A stretch of DNA of 64,000 bases from Pseudobutyrivibrio xylanivorans DSM 14809 (GTDB taxonomy: Bacteria > Bacillota > Clostridia > Lachnospirales > Lachnospiraceae). The stretch covers positions 1 to 64,000 of the forward strand of contig NZ_FQYQ01000010.1 of assembly GCF_900141825.1 (NCBI RefSeq). The letters are read 5' to 3'. A program made the translations under genes and the position numbers. Shown piece after piece: positions 46,226 to 56,048 of this stretch. The notes beneath the pieces are model-generated. The model did no database searches, was not told where the DNA came from, and saw only the letters and a program-made list of their open reading frames with translations. Every line of letters starts with the position of its first letter. The first letter of the stretch is position 1.

Positions 46226-47515
46226 TTATTTAATAGGAATTAATTCACTCTTACCACCCATGTATGGCTGAAGTGCCTTAGGAATAGCCACGCTACCATC
46301 TTCACGTAAGTTGTTCTCAAGGAATGCGATAAGCATACGTGGTGGAGCAACTACTGTATTATTAAGTGTATGAGCGAAGTACTTATTACCATTCTCATCC
46401 TTAACACGAATCTTAAGACGTCTAGCCTGAGCATCACCAAGGTTAGAGCAAGAACCTACCTCAAAGTACTTCTTCTGACGTGGTGACCATGCCTCAACGT
46501 CACAAGACTTAACCTTAAGATCTGCCAAATCTCCTGAACAGCACTCAAGTGTACGAACAGGAATATCAAGGCTGCGGAATAAATCAACTGTGTTGTTCCA
46601 AAGGATATCGTAGTACTTCTTTGACTCCTCTGGCTTACAAACTACGATCATCTCCTGCTTCTCGAACTGGTGGATACGGTAAACACCACGCTCTTCGATA
46701 CCGTGTGCACCCTTCTCCTTACGGAAGCAAGGGCTGTAGCTTGTAAGTGTATATGGAAGATTAGCTTCGTCATTAAGTGTATCAATGAACTTACCAATCA
46801 TAGAGTGCTCTGATGTACCGATGAGGTAAAGATCCTCGCCCTCAATTTTGTACATCATAGCATCCATCTCTTCGAATGACATAACACCAGTAACTACGTT
46901 TGAACGAATCATGAAAGGTGGGATGCAATATGTAAATCCTTTATCAATCATGAAATCACGAGCATATGAAATAACTGCTGAGTGAAGACGAGCAATGTCT
47001 CCCATAAGGTAATAGAAGCCGTTACCAGCAACCTTACCAGCAGCATCCAAATCGATACCATTGAATCTCTCCATGATATCTGTGTGATAAGGAATCTCAA
47101 AATCAGGAACAACTGGCTCACCGAACTTTTCGATTTCTACGTTGCAGGAATCATCTGGACCAATTGGAACGCTAGGGTCGATAATGTTAGGAATCTTCAT
47201 CATGATTTCCTCAACCTTATCGGCAAGCTCCTTCTCAACTGGCTCTAAGTCCTTAATGCGCTGCTTGAGCTCTGCCACCTCAGCCTTAGCCTTCTCAGCC
47301 TCATCCTTTTTGCCCTGACCCATAAGAGCACCAATTTCTTTTGATGCCTTATTCATCTGCGCACGGAGGTCGTCAGCTTCCTGCTGAGCAGCACGTCTCT
47401 TGTCATCAAGCTCGATGACCTCATCTACGAGGCCAAGCTTGTGCTCCTGAAACTTCTTTTTAATGTTTTCCTTAACTGCGTCTGGATTCTCACGTAAAAA
47501 CTTAATGTCTATCAT
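46226..47515 (-). CDS. serS: Seryl-tRNA synthetase
   Basis: Class II synthetase of 429 residues. The N-terminal coiled-coil arm (~25-105, RRAAQQEADDLRAQMNKASKEIG) binds the long variable arm of tRNA-Ser. Motif 2 is in CFRKEKGAHGIEERGVYRIHQF and motif 3 in NTVVAPPRMLIAFLEN. The ATG at 47515 follows AGGAG and starts MIDIKFLREN; the longer frame overlapping secDF is rejected. Confidence 0.96.
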   Translation of the reverse strand: MIDIKFLRENPDAVKENIKKKFQEHKLGLVDEVIELDDKRRAAQQEADDLRAQMNKASKEIGALMGQGKKDEAEKAKAEVAELKQRIKDLEPVEKELADKVEEIMMKIPNIIDPSVPIGPDDSCNVEIEKFGEPVVPDFEIPYHTDIMERFNGIDLDAAGKVAGNGFYYLMGDIARLHSAVISYARDFMIDKGFTYCIPPFMIRSNVVTGVMSFEEMDAMMYKIEGEDLYLIGTSEHSMIGKFIDTLNDEANLPYTLTSYSPCFRKEKGAHGIEERGVYRIHQFEKQEMIVVCKPEESKKYYDILWNNTVDLFRSLDIPVRTLECCSGDLADLKVKSCDVEAWSPRQKKYFEVGSCSNLGDAQARRLKIRVKDENGNKYFAHTLNNTVVAPPRMLIAFLENNLREDGSVAIPKALQPYMGGKSELIPIK

Positions 47516-47537
47516 GTTTTTTCTCCTAGTTCTAATC

Positions 47538-49808
47538 TTAATTCTTTGAAGCAAACTTAAGCTTAAGGATGTACCAAAGCTGTGTTGCGATAAAGATTGA
47601 TGAATATGTACCAGCAATTACGCCAGCAAGAAGTGGTAATGCGAACTCTCTGATTGATGAAACACCAAGGATGAGAAGCATAAGTACCATGATTGCTGTT
47701 GTGATTGATGTTGAAATAGAACGTGAAAGTGTCTGAGCAAGTGACTCATTACAAAGTGACTTAAGTGTCTCGGCATTTTCTGTTCTAATTGCCTTGTGGT
47801 TTTCACGGATACGGTCGAATACTACGATTGTATCGTTGACTGAGTAACCGATAACTGTAAGCATACATGCGATGAATGCAGCGCCTACTGAAATTCTTGC
47901 AAATGCATAAAGTGCAAGTACTACAAGAACGTCGTGTACAAGGGCGATGATTGCTGAAGAAGCAAATCTGATGTCCTTGAATCTGAACCAAATATATACA
48001 AGCATGCAGAGAACTGCAACGAGTACAGCGATTGTAGACTGGCTACGCATCTCGCCTGAGATTGTGGAACCAATTGTCTGCTGAGTGATTGAAGTCTCCT
48101 TAACCTGGAACTGGCTCTCAAACATCTCATTTAATGACTCTCTCTCTTCAAGAGTAAGGTTTCTTGTCTTGAAGATTGCCTGATTGCTTCCATCTACTGT
48201 TGTAGTCTGGATACTTCCCTCGCTAACACCGATTGTGCTTGCAATCTGAGGAACTACCTTTGCATCTAAATCTGCAAGTGAATATGTCTCATTGAAATCA
48301 ACTGTTGTTGATGTACCACCAAGGAACTCAAGTGAGTAGTTAAGACCTGAACCAGTCTTAGCCTTCATAGCTCCCATTGTGATGAAGCCAGCTGCGATAA
48401 TTGCAACTGAAATTGTAATAAAGATTGCCTTCTTGCCAACGAAGTCGAACTTTGAAGGATCCTTTGCCTTTCCATAGAACTTAGCATCACGAACGCCAAG
48501 TGCATAGAAAGAATTAATAAGAATTCTTGTAATAACAAGAGCTGTAAACATTGATAAAACAACACCAAGTGCAAGAGTGATTGCGAATCCCTTTACTGAG
48601 CCTGAACCAAGGATACCAAGTACCGCTGCTGCGATAAGTGTTGTGATGTTACCATCAAGGATTGCTGAAAGTGCCTTTGAGAAACCAGCCTCAATAGATG
48701 AAACTACTGGACGACCGTTCTTAATTTCCTCACGAACACGTGCAAATACGATAACGTTAGCATCAACCGCCATACCGATTGAAAGAATCATACCTGCAAT
48801 ACCAGGAAGTGTAAGTGTAATATCAAATGCCTTAAGAATGCCTATAAGCATTGCTGTGTAAAGCGCAAGTGCAAGTGATGAAACAAAACCAGGTACAAGG
48901 TACATAACGATAAGGAATAACATTACGAGACCAAGACCAATACCTGCTGCGATAAGTGAGGTTCTAAGAGCATCAGCACCAAGCTGAGCACCTACAACCT
49001 GTGACTCTAACTCCTGAAGCTCGATATCAAGACCACCGATACGGATGTAAGAAGCAAGCTTTTCTGCCTCTTCCATAGAAGACATACCAGAAATCTCACA
49101 GTTACCTGTTGTGATTGCTTCGTTTACCTTTGGAACTGAAACAAACTGACCATCATAGTAGATACCAATTGTCTCACCTGCAACAGCTGCTACTGTTGTA
49201 GCATCACCAAATGCCTTTGTTCCTTCGTCGTTGAACTGAAGTGTTACAACGTACTTTGTAGCGCTAGTAGTCTTATCCTGCTCAGCTCTTCCCTGCGCTG
49301 CTGTAACTTCTTTACCTGTACAAATAACTGAACCATTCTCTGTGAGTGTCTCAATATCGTAGTTGAGCTGATATCCATTCTCACCATAGCTATAGTTCTC
49401 ATTTCCATCGTTATCCTTCTGAGCGATGAAATAAAGTGTACCAGGAGTACCTAACTCCTCCAATAATGCGTTTGCATCTGAAACGCCAGGAATCTCAACT
49501 GTGATTCTGTCATCACCTACGCGATAAACATTTGCCTCTGTTGTTGAGCTCTCCTCGCCAAGGTCATTTTCAATACGCTGCTGGAGCTTAAGAATTGTGT
49601 CTGCCATCTGCTCATCTGTAGGCTTATCTCCAACTGCTTCGTATGTAATGCTGACACCACCATCAAGGTCGAGACCAAGCTTTAGGCTGTCATCATTTTC
49701 TTTAATTGTGCCTGTAATAACTGTGAATGCATAGTAGCCAAGTAAACCAAGAATAACTACAAATGCAACGAGCCAGGCAATCCCCTGTCCTTTTTTTAAA
49801 CGTTTCAT
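47538..49808 (-). CDS. secDF: SecD-SecF fusion, preprotein translocase accessory subunit
   Basis: Uses the proton gradient to finish protein export through SecYEG. The 756 residues join SecD and SecF in one chain. TM1 (~10-30), the SecD signature LGLDLDGGVSITYE, a large extracellular P1 region, six SecD helices with MAVDANVIVFARVREE, then SecF with LNYSLEFLGGTST and SVNDTIVVFDRIREN. Fused SecDF is common in Firmicutes. It follows the SCIFF maturase gene by 54 bp. Confidence 0.96.
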   Translation of the reverse strand: MKRLKKGQGIAWLVAFVVILGLLGYYAFTVITGTIKENDDSLKLGLDLDGGVSITYEAVGDKPTDEQMADTILKLQQRIENDLGEESSTTEANVYRVGDDRITVEIPGVSDANALLEELGTPGTLYFIAQKDNDGNENYSYGENGYQLNYDIETLTENGSVICTGKEVTAAQGRAEQDKTTSATKYVVTLQFNDEGTKAFGDATTVAAVAGETIGIYYDGQFVSVPKVNEAITTGNCEISGMSSMEEAEKLASYIRIGGLDIELQELESQVVGAQLGADALRTSLIAAGIGLGLVMLFLIVMYLVPGFVSSLALALYTAMLIGILKAFDITLTLPGIAGMILSIGMAVDANVIVFARVREEIKNGRPVVSSIEAGFSKALSAILDGNITTLIAAAVLGILGSGSVKGFAITLALGVVLSMFTALVITRILINSFYALGVRDAKFYGKAKDPSKFDFVGKKAIFITISVAIIAAGFITMGAMKAKTGSGLNYSLEFLGGTSTTVDFNETYSLADLDAKVVPQIASTIGVSEGSIQTTTVDGSNQAIFKTRNLTLEERESLNEMFESQFQVKETSITQQTIGSTISGEMRSQSTIAVLVAVLCMLVYIWFRFKDIRFASSAIIALVHDVLVVLALYAFARISVGAAFIACMLTVIGYSVNDTIVVFDRIRENHKAIRTENAETLKSLCNESLAQTLSRSISTSITTAIMVLMLLILGVSSIREFALPLLAGVIAGTYSSIFIATQLWYILKLKFASKN

Positions 49809-49862
49809 TATTTATTCTCCTATCTTGTAATTTATAACTGCTGAGCAGTCTAAAGAGGTGGT

Positions 49863-51248
49863 TTATGCCTCTTTTGTTTCGTTAATCTCTGCATTGTGCA
49901 CTTTTAAAGCAATAGCACACTCAATACGCTTCTTCTGAAGCTCACATCCTACATGGTAATTACCAAGGATGCTTCCTGTGAAGTTAAATGCATTTGCTGC
50001 ACATCCGCCGCTGCAGTAGAATCTTGCAAAGCAATTCTTGCATTCTTCTTTTGCATAAACATTGCAGTGCTTGAACTGATTTACAACTTCAGTGTTCTTA
50101 ACCCCGCCCCATACGTCACCGAGACAGAAATCAGTATTTCCAACGAACTGGTGACATGGATAAAGCTCACCAGTAGGTGTAACTGCCATGTATTCTGTAC
50201 CAGAACCACAACCTGAAAGACGCTTGTAAACACAAGGACCGCCCTCTAAATCAATCATGAAGTGGAAGAAATTGAAATCCTTGTCTGTACCCTGACGACG
50301 CATCATCTCGGCACAAAGTGAATCGTACTCTTCAAAGAGCTTTGGTAAATCCTCCTCACGAAGAGCATAATCATCTGTCTCCTGTGCAACTACTGGCTCA
50401 ACGGAAATCTGCTTGAAGCCTTCATTTGCGAGATGAATAACATCCTTAGAGAAATCAAGATTATTACGTGTGAAAGTACCGCGAATATAATATCTGTCCT
50501 GATTACGTGAATCAGCAAGCTTCTTGAATTTTGGCATTACGATATCGTAGCTGCCTGCTCCCTTTTTGAATGGGCGCATGAGATCATGAATCTCTGGACG
50601 ACCGTCGCAGCTAAGAACTACGTTAGCCATCTCCTTATTAGCGAATTCCTGAATCTCGTCATTTAATAACACACCGTTTGTGGTGAGTGTAAATCTAAAG
50701 TTTTTGTTATGCTCTTTTTCGATTGAGCGACCGTAGGCAACTAAATCCTTAACTACCTGCCAGTTCATAAGTGGCTCGCCGCCGAAGAAATCAACTTCAA
50801 GGTTTCTTCTGCTGCCAGAATTTGCAACGAGGAAATCAAGTGCCTGCTTACCAACCTCGTAGGTCATAAGCTCGCGCTTTCCTGTGTGATATTCTCCCTC
50901 TTCTGCGAAGCAATACTTGCAGGCAAGATTGCAATCGTGAGTTATATGTAAGCAAAGAGCCTTTACAACTGTTGGACGTGCTGTAAAATCAGCAATCTTT
51001 GGCTCGTAGTTGTCTTCTGTAAATAATGCTCCATCAGCAATAAGCTGTTCAATCTCAGACTGAATCTCTGAAAGCTCTGCCTCTGAAACCTCTGGATGGC
51101 TTTTCTTCATCTGATCAAGTGCTGCATCCTTTCCCTGCTCCTGCCAGAGACCAAGGAAATCGTATGTGATTTCATCTACTACGTGGATGGCACCGCTATT
51201 GATATCAATAACAATGTTGTAACCGTTGTTTTTAAACTGGTGAATCAC
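49863..51248 (-). CDS. scfB: Radical-SAM SCIFF peptide maturase
   Basis: Radical SAM/SPASM enzyme that installs thioether cross-links in the SCIFF peptide encoded just upstream. The N-terminal RRE-like region is followed by the SAM cluster motif CNLACKYCFAEEG, FFGGEPLMNW, and the C-terminal SPASM cysteines (GCGSGTEY, YPCHQF, CKNCFARFYCSGGCAANAF). The start codon is GTG at 51248 with AGGAC upstream. Length is 461 residues, as in the known family. Confidence 0.95.
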   Translation of the reverse strand: MIHQFKNNGYNIVIDINSGAIHVVDEITYDFLGLWQEQGKDAALDQMKKSHPEVSEAELSEIQSEIEQLIADGALFTEDNYEPKIADFTARPTVVKALCLHITHDCNLACKYCFAEEGEYHTGKRELMTYEVGKQALDFLVANSGSRRNLEVDFFGGEPLMNWQVVKDLVAYGRSIEKEHNKNFRFTLTTNGVLLNDEIQEFANKEMANVVLSCDGRPEIHDLMRPFKKGAGSYDIVMPKFKKLADSRNQDRYYIRGTFTRNNLDFSKDVIHLANEGFKQISVEPVVAQETDDYALREEDLPKLFEEYDSLCAEMMRRQGTDKDFNFFHFMIDLEGGPCVYKRLSGCGSGTEYMAVTPTGELYPCHQFVGNTDFCLGDVWGGVKNTEVVNQFKHCNVYAKEECKNCFARFYCSGGCAANAFNFTGSILGNYHVGCELQKKRIECAIALKVHNAEINETKEA

Positions 51249-51269
51249 TAAAAAAATGTCCTTTCATAA

Positions 51270-51317
51270 ACGCACAATAGACCGTTCCCCATCCATGGGA
51301 TGAGGACCGGTCTGCGT
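51270..51317 (-). promoter_or_regulatory. Hairpin between scfA and scfB
   Basis: ACGCA...AGACCG and CCGGTCT-GCGT arms (51270-51317) form a long stem with an inner CCATCC/GGATG pairing. No strong T-run follows on the minus strand. It probably acts as an attenuator or mRNA stabiliser, giving more peptide than enzyme. Confidence 0.5.
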
Positions 51318-51345
51318 TAAATATTACTTCATTAAATATGAGCAA

Positions 51346-51489
51346 TTACTTAGAGTGCTCACAGCTCTGGTTTCCAACTGTGCAAGAAGTCTTGCAAGCT
51401 GACTGGCATGATGTCTGGCACTCGCCACATCCGCCTTCCTTTACAGTGTTCTGTAATCTTGCAGTATTTAATGTTTTGATGTGTTCCAT
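51346..51489 (-). CDS. scfA: SCIFF ribosomal peptide precursor (six cysteines in forty-five)
   Basis: A 47-residue peptide beginning MEHIKTLNTARLQ, with a cysteine-rich core GGCGECQTSCQSACKTSC and a further CEHSK end. The cysteine spacing is the hallmark of SCIFF, found across Clostridia and matured by ScfB. AAGGAG precedes the start with an ATATTCATT spacer. It is followed by a hairpin, then scfB. The function of mature SCIFF is unknown. Confidence 0.95.
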   Translation of the reverse strand: MEHIKTLNTARLQNTVKEGGCGECQTSCQSACKTSCTVGNQSCEHSK

Positions 51490-51585
51490 AATGAATATCT
51501 CCTTTTCTTTAAACAGCTACTACTCATAGTAACCCTAAGATTAATTGATTATACTATAAATCCGCTAAAATATAAAGTATTTTCC

Positions 51586-52752
51586 TTATTCTGCCTCAGC
51601 AGGTGCTCCTGTGTAATTTGCATTGTCGATGCAGAAATCAAGTGCCTTCTGTGTAAGGTAAGCCTGACGGAAATATCTCTCGCCAGTGTAACCATCTACA
51701 TCATATACTTCATAGAAGCTTGTTTCGTCAGTTGCACCTGATGATGAAAGAACTCCCTGAATAAACTCTTTATAGCCAGCTTCATCAATTTCAATTTTCT
51801 CTGCCTTTGCAATAGCCTCAAGGATGAGTTCAGTCTCTGTAGACTCCTGAATGCTTGTCTTCATGCTTTCAACATAAGCATCATAATCCTGTCCCATCGA
51901 CTCGAAGTATTCTTTTGCTGTAGTGCCATATGACTGATACTGCTTGTCATATACGCTAAGATACATATCTACTCTTGCCTGAAGAAGTTCCTCTGGAACC
52001 TTTGATACCTTGCTGTTATTTAGAACGGCATTTAATACGGCTGTCTGCTTGTCGCTCTTAAGATTGTTCTCAAGGCTTGCTGTATATTTCTCCTTAAGTG
52101 AATCCATGTAAGCATCGACTGTGTCATATCCGAACTTATCTGATACGATTTCATCTGTAAGGGCCTTCTTAGAATCGATAGCCTTTGCGATGTAATTAAC
52201 CTGGAATGTAAAGATAACTGTCTGACCTGCTAAATCTGCATTGCCATAATCGTCTGGGAACTTAACTTCGTAAGCAACTTCCTCGCCTACCTTGTGACCT
52301 ACAAGACCGGCTGTAAATCCTTCAATGTATCCGCCGCCTGTTGCTGAGCTGTTGTTTCCTACGTCGATAAGCTGATCCTCAGCAGAGCCACCATCAAAAG
52401 CGACTCCATCTTTTGAGCCAACATAATCAACATTTACGATAGAATCTTCAGCAATTTCATTAGCATCCTTATCCTCTACGTAAATAGCTGCTTCTGAAAT
52501 AGTCTTTGATACATATTCATCAAAGCCCTCATCCGAGTACTCGTACTCTCCATCCAATGTGATTTCGAGATTCTTATACTCTCCAAGCTTAACAAATTCG
52601 TCTACATCATATTCGATATCAGCAACCTTCTTTTTGCTGGTTTTATCTGTCTTCTCTGTCTTAGTTTCAGCTTTGTCTTCTTTCTTTCCACAGGCAGAAA
52701 GAGAAAAGGCCATTGTGCATATTAAAACCAATGCTAATAATCTTTTTTTCAT
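51586..52752 (-). CDS. FKBP/trigger-factor-like secreted lipoprotein
   Basis: Probable extracytoplasmic peptidyl-prolyl isomerase and chaperone, 388 residues. The signal peptide ends in lipobox LSACGK. A Lys/Thr-rich linker (~24-45) precedes an FKBP-like domain (~90-190, SIVNVDYVGSKDGVAFDGGSA and GFTAGLVGHKVGEEVAYEVKFP). The C-terminal helical domain (~195-370) resembles trigger factor. It follows the SCIFF/secDF region in the same direction, fitting a role after export. Confidence 0.88.
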   Translation of the reverse strand: MKKRLLALVLICTMAFSLSACGKKEDKAETKTEKTDKTSKKKVADIEYDVDEFVKLGEYKNLEITLDGEYEYSDEGFDEYVSKTISEAAIYVEDKDANEIAEDSIVNVDYVGSKDGVAFDGGSAEDQLIDVGNNSSATGGGYIEGFTAGLVGHKVGEEVAYEVKFPDDYGNADLAGQTVIFTFQVNYIAKAIDSKKALTDEIVSDKFGYDTVDAYMDSLKEKYTASLENNLKSDKQTAVLNAVLNNSKVSKVPEELLQARVDMYLSVYDKQYQSYGTTAKEYFESMGQDYDAYVESMKTSIQESTETELILEAIAKAEKIEIDEAGYKEFIQGVLSSSGATDETSFYEVYDVDGYTGERYFRQAYLTQKALDFCIDNANYTGAPAEAE

Positions 52753-52803
52753 GTCTTAAAATCCCTCCTCAAAAGTCTGCCTTAGTTTAACACATTATAA
52801 ACC

Positions 52804-54225
52804 TTATCGCAAAGTGCTAGCGTTCTTTCTATATTCGGTTGGTGACACCCCCACATAGGATTTGAAGCTTTTCATAAAATGTTTTTCATTGTCATATCCG
52901 ACCTGGGCAGAAATCTCATTTACCTTTAAGTCTGTATTGGCCAAAAGTTCCTTTGCCTCTGCCATTCTAAGATCCTTTACATAGGTGACAAAATTAGTGC
53001 CTGTAAAGTTTTTAAACTCTGTGGAAAACAATGAATAATTCATTGATATATGGTTGCTTACAACTGCCATATTCAAATCTGTTGAATAATTTTCCTTTAT
53101 GTATTTAATGGCTTCCTGCATTTTTGAATAGGTATTATCAGAATCATTTTTTAGCATAAACTCTGATTGTCTCTCCAAAATAAAGTTCATAAATTTCTCT
53201 CGGTAAATATCAAGGCAATCAATCTCCATTACATTTTTAAGCTCTACCGGTACTTCTTCTCTAAAAGTTCCTGTGAACTCAGTAATAAAAAATTCAATCG
53301 AATCTAAAAAATCAGAAGCTGGAATCTGTCCTCTTATTGCAGCAATAAAAAAGCCATCCCACTCTTTTTTAAGGTCTTTTGTTCTATCTGTACCCATCAA
53401 TTGCACTCGGGCAGATATGGATTTTTTATCTGTGTATTTCTGAGCTGATTGCAATAGCATTTCCGGAATTTCAGGTAAGTCCTCATCTACTACACTCATA
53501 TTCTGCAAAAAAGCTTCCATTCTTCTATCCCTTGCCTGAGTGTATGCCTTTTTTAAATCCGATGCATCTGAATAGGAATCACTGACACCAACATATCTTA
53601 TATTATGAATAGTTCTCTCTGATGAAACTATCATAACATTGGACCCCAAAACGTTTTTTAGAAGAATTCCACACTTTTCTTCTGGAAGACTGCCAATAGG
53701 AGCAACATACACATTAAACTGCTGCCCAACCTCATCCTTTATTTTTTTAGCTATAAGCTTGATGTCATCAGAGGTTGTTCCACTATCCTGAAGAAAATAC
53801 TTCAAAAGCTTTGTATCAGTAAGCTCTGTCTTTTCCTCGTCTAGTCTTCGATTATTCAGTTCCTCATCAAGCTTTGTAAGAACTTCCTTCAGCTTATCTC
53901 TTTCAACAGGCTTTAAGATATACTCCCTCACTCCCTGTCTCATCATTTCTACTGCGTAGGAAAAATCATCATAGCCACTGACTGCCACTGAAAGAGGAGG
54001 ATTATCCAGCTCCTGCACCGCCTGAACCAATTCAATACCATTCATCTTTGGCATTCTAATATCTGTCAGCATCACGTCAATCCTGGTAGTCTTCAGTATA
54101 TCCAAGGCTTGCAAGCCATTACTGCACTCTATTACCTCTTCATATGGGACCCCACTTCTTTTAATCATTGCAGAGATTCCCTGTCTTATTAGCTTTTCAT
54201 CTTCAACAACTAGAATTTTATTCAT
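52804..54225 (-). CDS. YesN-type response regulator with AraC DNA-binding domain
   Basis: The N-terminal receiver has the phospho-acceptor Asp ~55 in MLTDIRMPKMNG, acidic pair VVEDE and conserved Lys in YILKPV. A ~240-residue linker precedes a C-terminal AraC domain (~375-473, NMAVVSNHISMNYSLFSTEFKNFTG and VNEISAQVGYDNEKHFMKSFKSYVG). It overlaps its kinase gene by 4 bp. Such pairs control sugar ABC transporters; here the transporter at 56011-61563 is the likely target. Confidence 0.93.
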   Translation of the reverse strand: MNKILVVEDEKLIRQGISAMIKRSGVPYEEVIECSNGLQALDILKTTRIDVMLTDIRMPKMNGIELVQAVQELDNPPLSVAVSGYDDFSYAVEMMRQGVREYILKPVERDKLKEVLTKLDEELNNRRLDEEKTELTDTKLLKYFLQDSGTTSDDIKLIAKKIKDEVGQQFNVYVAPIGSLPEEKCGILLKNVLGSNVMIVSSERTIHNIRYVGVSDSYSDASDLKKAYTQARDRRMEAFLQNMSVVDEDLPEIPEMLLQSAQKYTDKKSISARVQLMGTDRTKDLKKEWDGFFIAAIRGQIPASDFLDSIEFFITEFTGTFREEVPVELKNVMEIDCLDIYREKFMNFILERQSEFMLKNDSDNTYSKMQEAIKYIKENYSTDLNMAVVSNHISMNYSLFSTEFKNFTGTNFVTYVKDLRMAEAKELLANTDLKVNEISAQVGYDNEKHFMKSFKSYVGVSPTEYRKNASTLR

Positions 54226-56048
54226 GAATTACCCTCGTTTACATCTATCTCAATCATAGGAATTTTGATGCTTACCTTCGTATAGCATCCTTCCATAGCA
54301 GCCACTTCTATTCCGTAGCCTGGGCCATAGGCCATTTTTAATCTATCCTCAACATTCTTTAATCCAATACCGTTACTTGAACTACCACTGGTTTCTATTT
54401 CACCTGCTATCTTTTTTCTGAGCATCTCCAGCTCTTCTTCATTCATGCCACGGCCATTATCTGTAATCTCTATGATACAGTCGGAATCAATGATAATACC
54501 TTTGATATAAATAGTTGTGTCCTCTGCAATCTCCTCCACACCATGAATTATGGCATTTTCAATGATTGGCTGAAGGGACATCTTAGGTATTTTCTGACTT
54601 AAAATTTCTTCCGGTATATTCAAAGACAGATATATGACATAATCAAATCTAAGATTGATAAGTGCCATATAATTTTTTATATATTCCAACTCATCTGCCA
54701 CAAGCACCGTATTAGAGCTCCACTTCATACTATATCTCAGGAGCTTTCCTAGACTTGTTATGGAATCAGAAATCTGATACTCCTCCTGCATCTCTGCCAT
54801 CATCTTTATGGATTCCAAAACGTTGTAAATAAAATGGGCATTTATCTGATTCTGTAAAGCCTTAATCTGGCTATCCTTTGCCAGGATTTCTCTGTCGATA
54901 TTCTGCTGCATAAGAGTCTGAATGTTGTCAAGCATTCGATTAACCTGGTGAGCCAGCTCACCCATTTCATCTTCTCTGCCGACATCAGTAGCTCTTACAT
55001 ACAGATTTCCTGCACGTACCTGTCTGATTGTACGCAAAACATCATAGAAGTTCTTTAAAAGATTAAGCACTACACGATTAACCAAGAAGTACAAAACAAC
55101 CAGAATGCAAATCATCCAAAATACAAATGCATTTCGCTGACTATGAACCTCATCAATATTTTCTGAAATATTTTTTACAGAGACAAGCGTTCCTGAAAGC
55201 TCATTAATGTACATTCCCGAAATAACGCTTTTATCATTCTTGCTGTAATAGGTTTTAATATCCGGGGCCTCGCCTTTTTTTGCGATTTCCTGCATCTGCC
55301 TTGCCAGAGAAATGGCGATTTTTCTAACAGCCTCATTAGTGTTCTTTCCGAAAATAACTCTACCCTCAGCTGTAACAAAGCAGCTGATTTCACCGGCAAC
55401 ATTTTCATACAAGGATGGGAACATTGTCTCCATTTTCATATTGGCCTCAATCACACCAAGCTCTCCGTATTTACGATTTTTAACCGGTGTAATCAGTGCC
55501 ATCATTGGAGTATTATCTCCACCAGAAAACAGATTATCTTTATAATCAAAAATCCATCCACCCTCTTCTAACATAGGAATCCATGCCTGTTTTTGAAGAC
55601 GGCTGGCAGAATACATTACCGGCATCATCTCCTGCACATTATCTGTGGAGGCATAATATCTTGCTCCTCCAAGTACCGGGTTTGTATTGATAAGTCTTTC
55701 AAGAGCTGCTACGTCATTGCGATATATTTTTATCCACTCTTTTGTGGTATATTCTCCACCGTTTTTTGCATTAAGAAGCACCTTGTTCATGGTTTCATCT
55801 GACAGAAAAAACTGTGTAGTCATATTGATTGAATCCACGTTATTTCTAATACTATCCTGCCTTCTTGCCATTGTAGAAGAAAGATATGAAACATTTTCAT
55901 TGATGGTAGACTGCTCAATATTGAAAAACATTATTCCGCTTAGGATAGCAATAGGCACCATAACAAAAACCAGGATAATGGCGGTCAATTTAATATTCAG
56001 TTTTACGCCTTTAATCGATTCCCAATTTTTCTTTTGCTTTTGCAACAT
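54222..56048 (-). CDS. YesM-type sensor histidine kinase
   Basis: A 608-residue membrane kinase. TM1 (~21-43) and TM2 (~307-330) enclose an extracellular sensor. HAMP follows, then the His_kinase domain with QINAHFIYNVLESIK, where the usual NPHFLYN proline is alanine. The ATPase region shows IENAIIHGVEE, DNGRGM and NGIGLKNVEDRL. Its start lies 38 bp inside the end of the binding-protein gene; AGGAG is 13 bases away, a long spacing, so a slightly later start is possible. Confidence 0.9.
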   Translation of the reverse strand: MLQKQKKNWESIKGVKLNIKLTAIILVFVMVPIAILSGIMFFNIEQSTINENVSYLSSTMARRQDSIRNNVDSINMTTQFFLSDETMNKVLLNAKNGGEYTTKEWIKIYRNDVAALERLINTNPVLGGARYYASTDNVQEMMPVMYSASRLQKQAWIPMLEEGGWIFDYKDNLFSGGDNTPMMALITPVKNRKYGELGVIEANMKMETMFPSLYENVAGEISCFVTAEGRVIFGKNTNEAVRKIAISLARQMQEIAKKGEAPDIKTYYSKNDKSVISGMYINELSGTLVSVKNISENIDEVHSQRNAFVFWMICILVVLYFLVNRVVLNLLKNFYDVLRTIRQVRAGNLYVRATDVGREDEMGELAHQVNRMLDNIQTLMQQNIDREILAKDSQIKALQNQINAHFIYNVLESIKMMAEMQEEYQISDSITSLGKLLRYSMKWSSNTVLVADELEYIKNYMALINLRFDYVIYLSLNIPEEILSQKIPKMSLQPIIENAIIHGVEEIAEDTTIYIKGIIIDSDCIIEITDNGRGMNEEELEMLRKKIAGEIETSGSSSNGIGLKNVEDRLKMAYGPGYGIEVAAMEGCYTKVSIKIPMIEIDVNEGNS

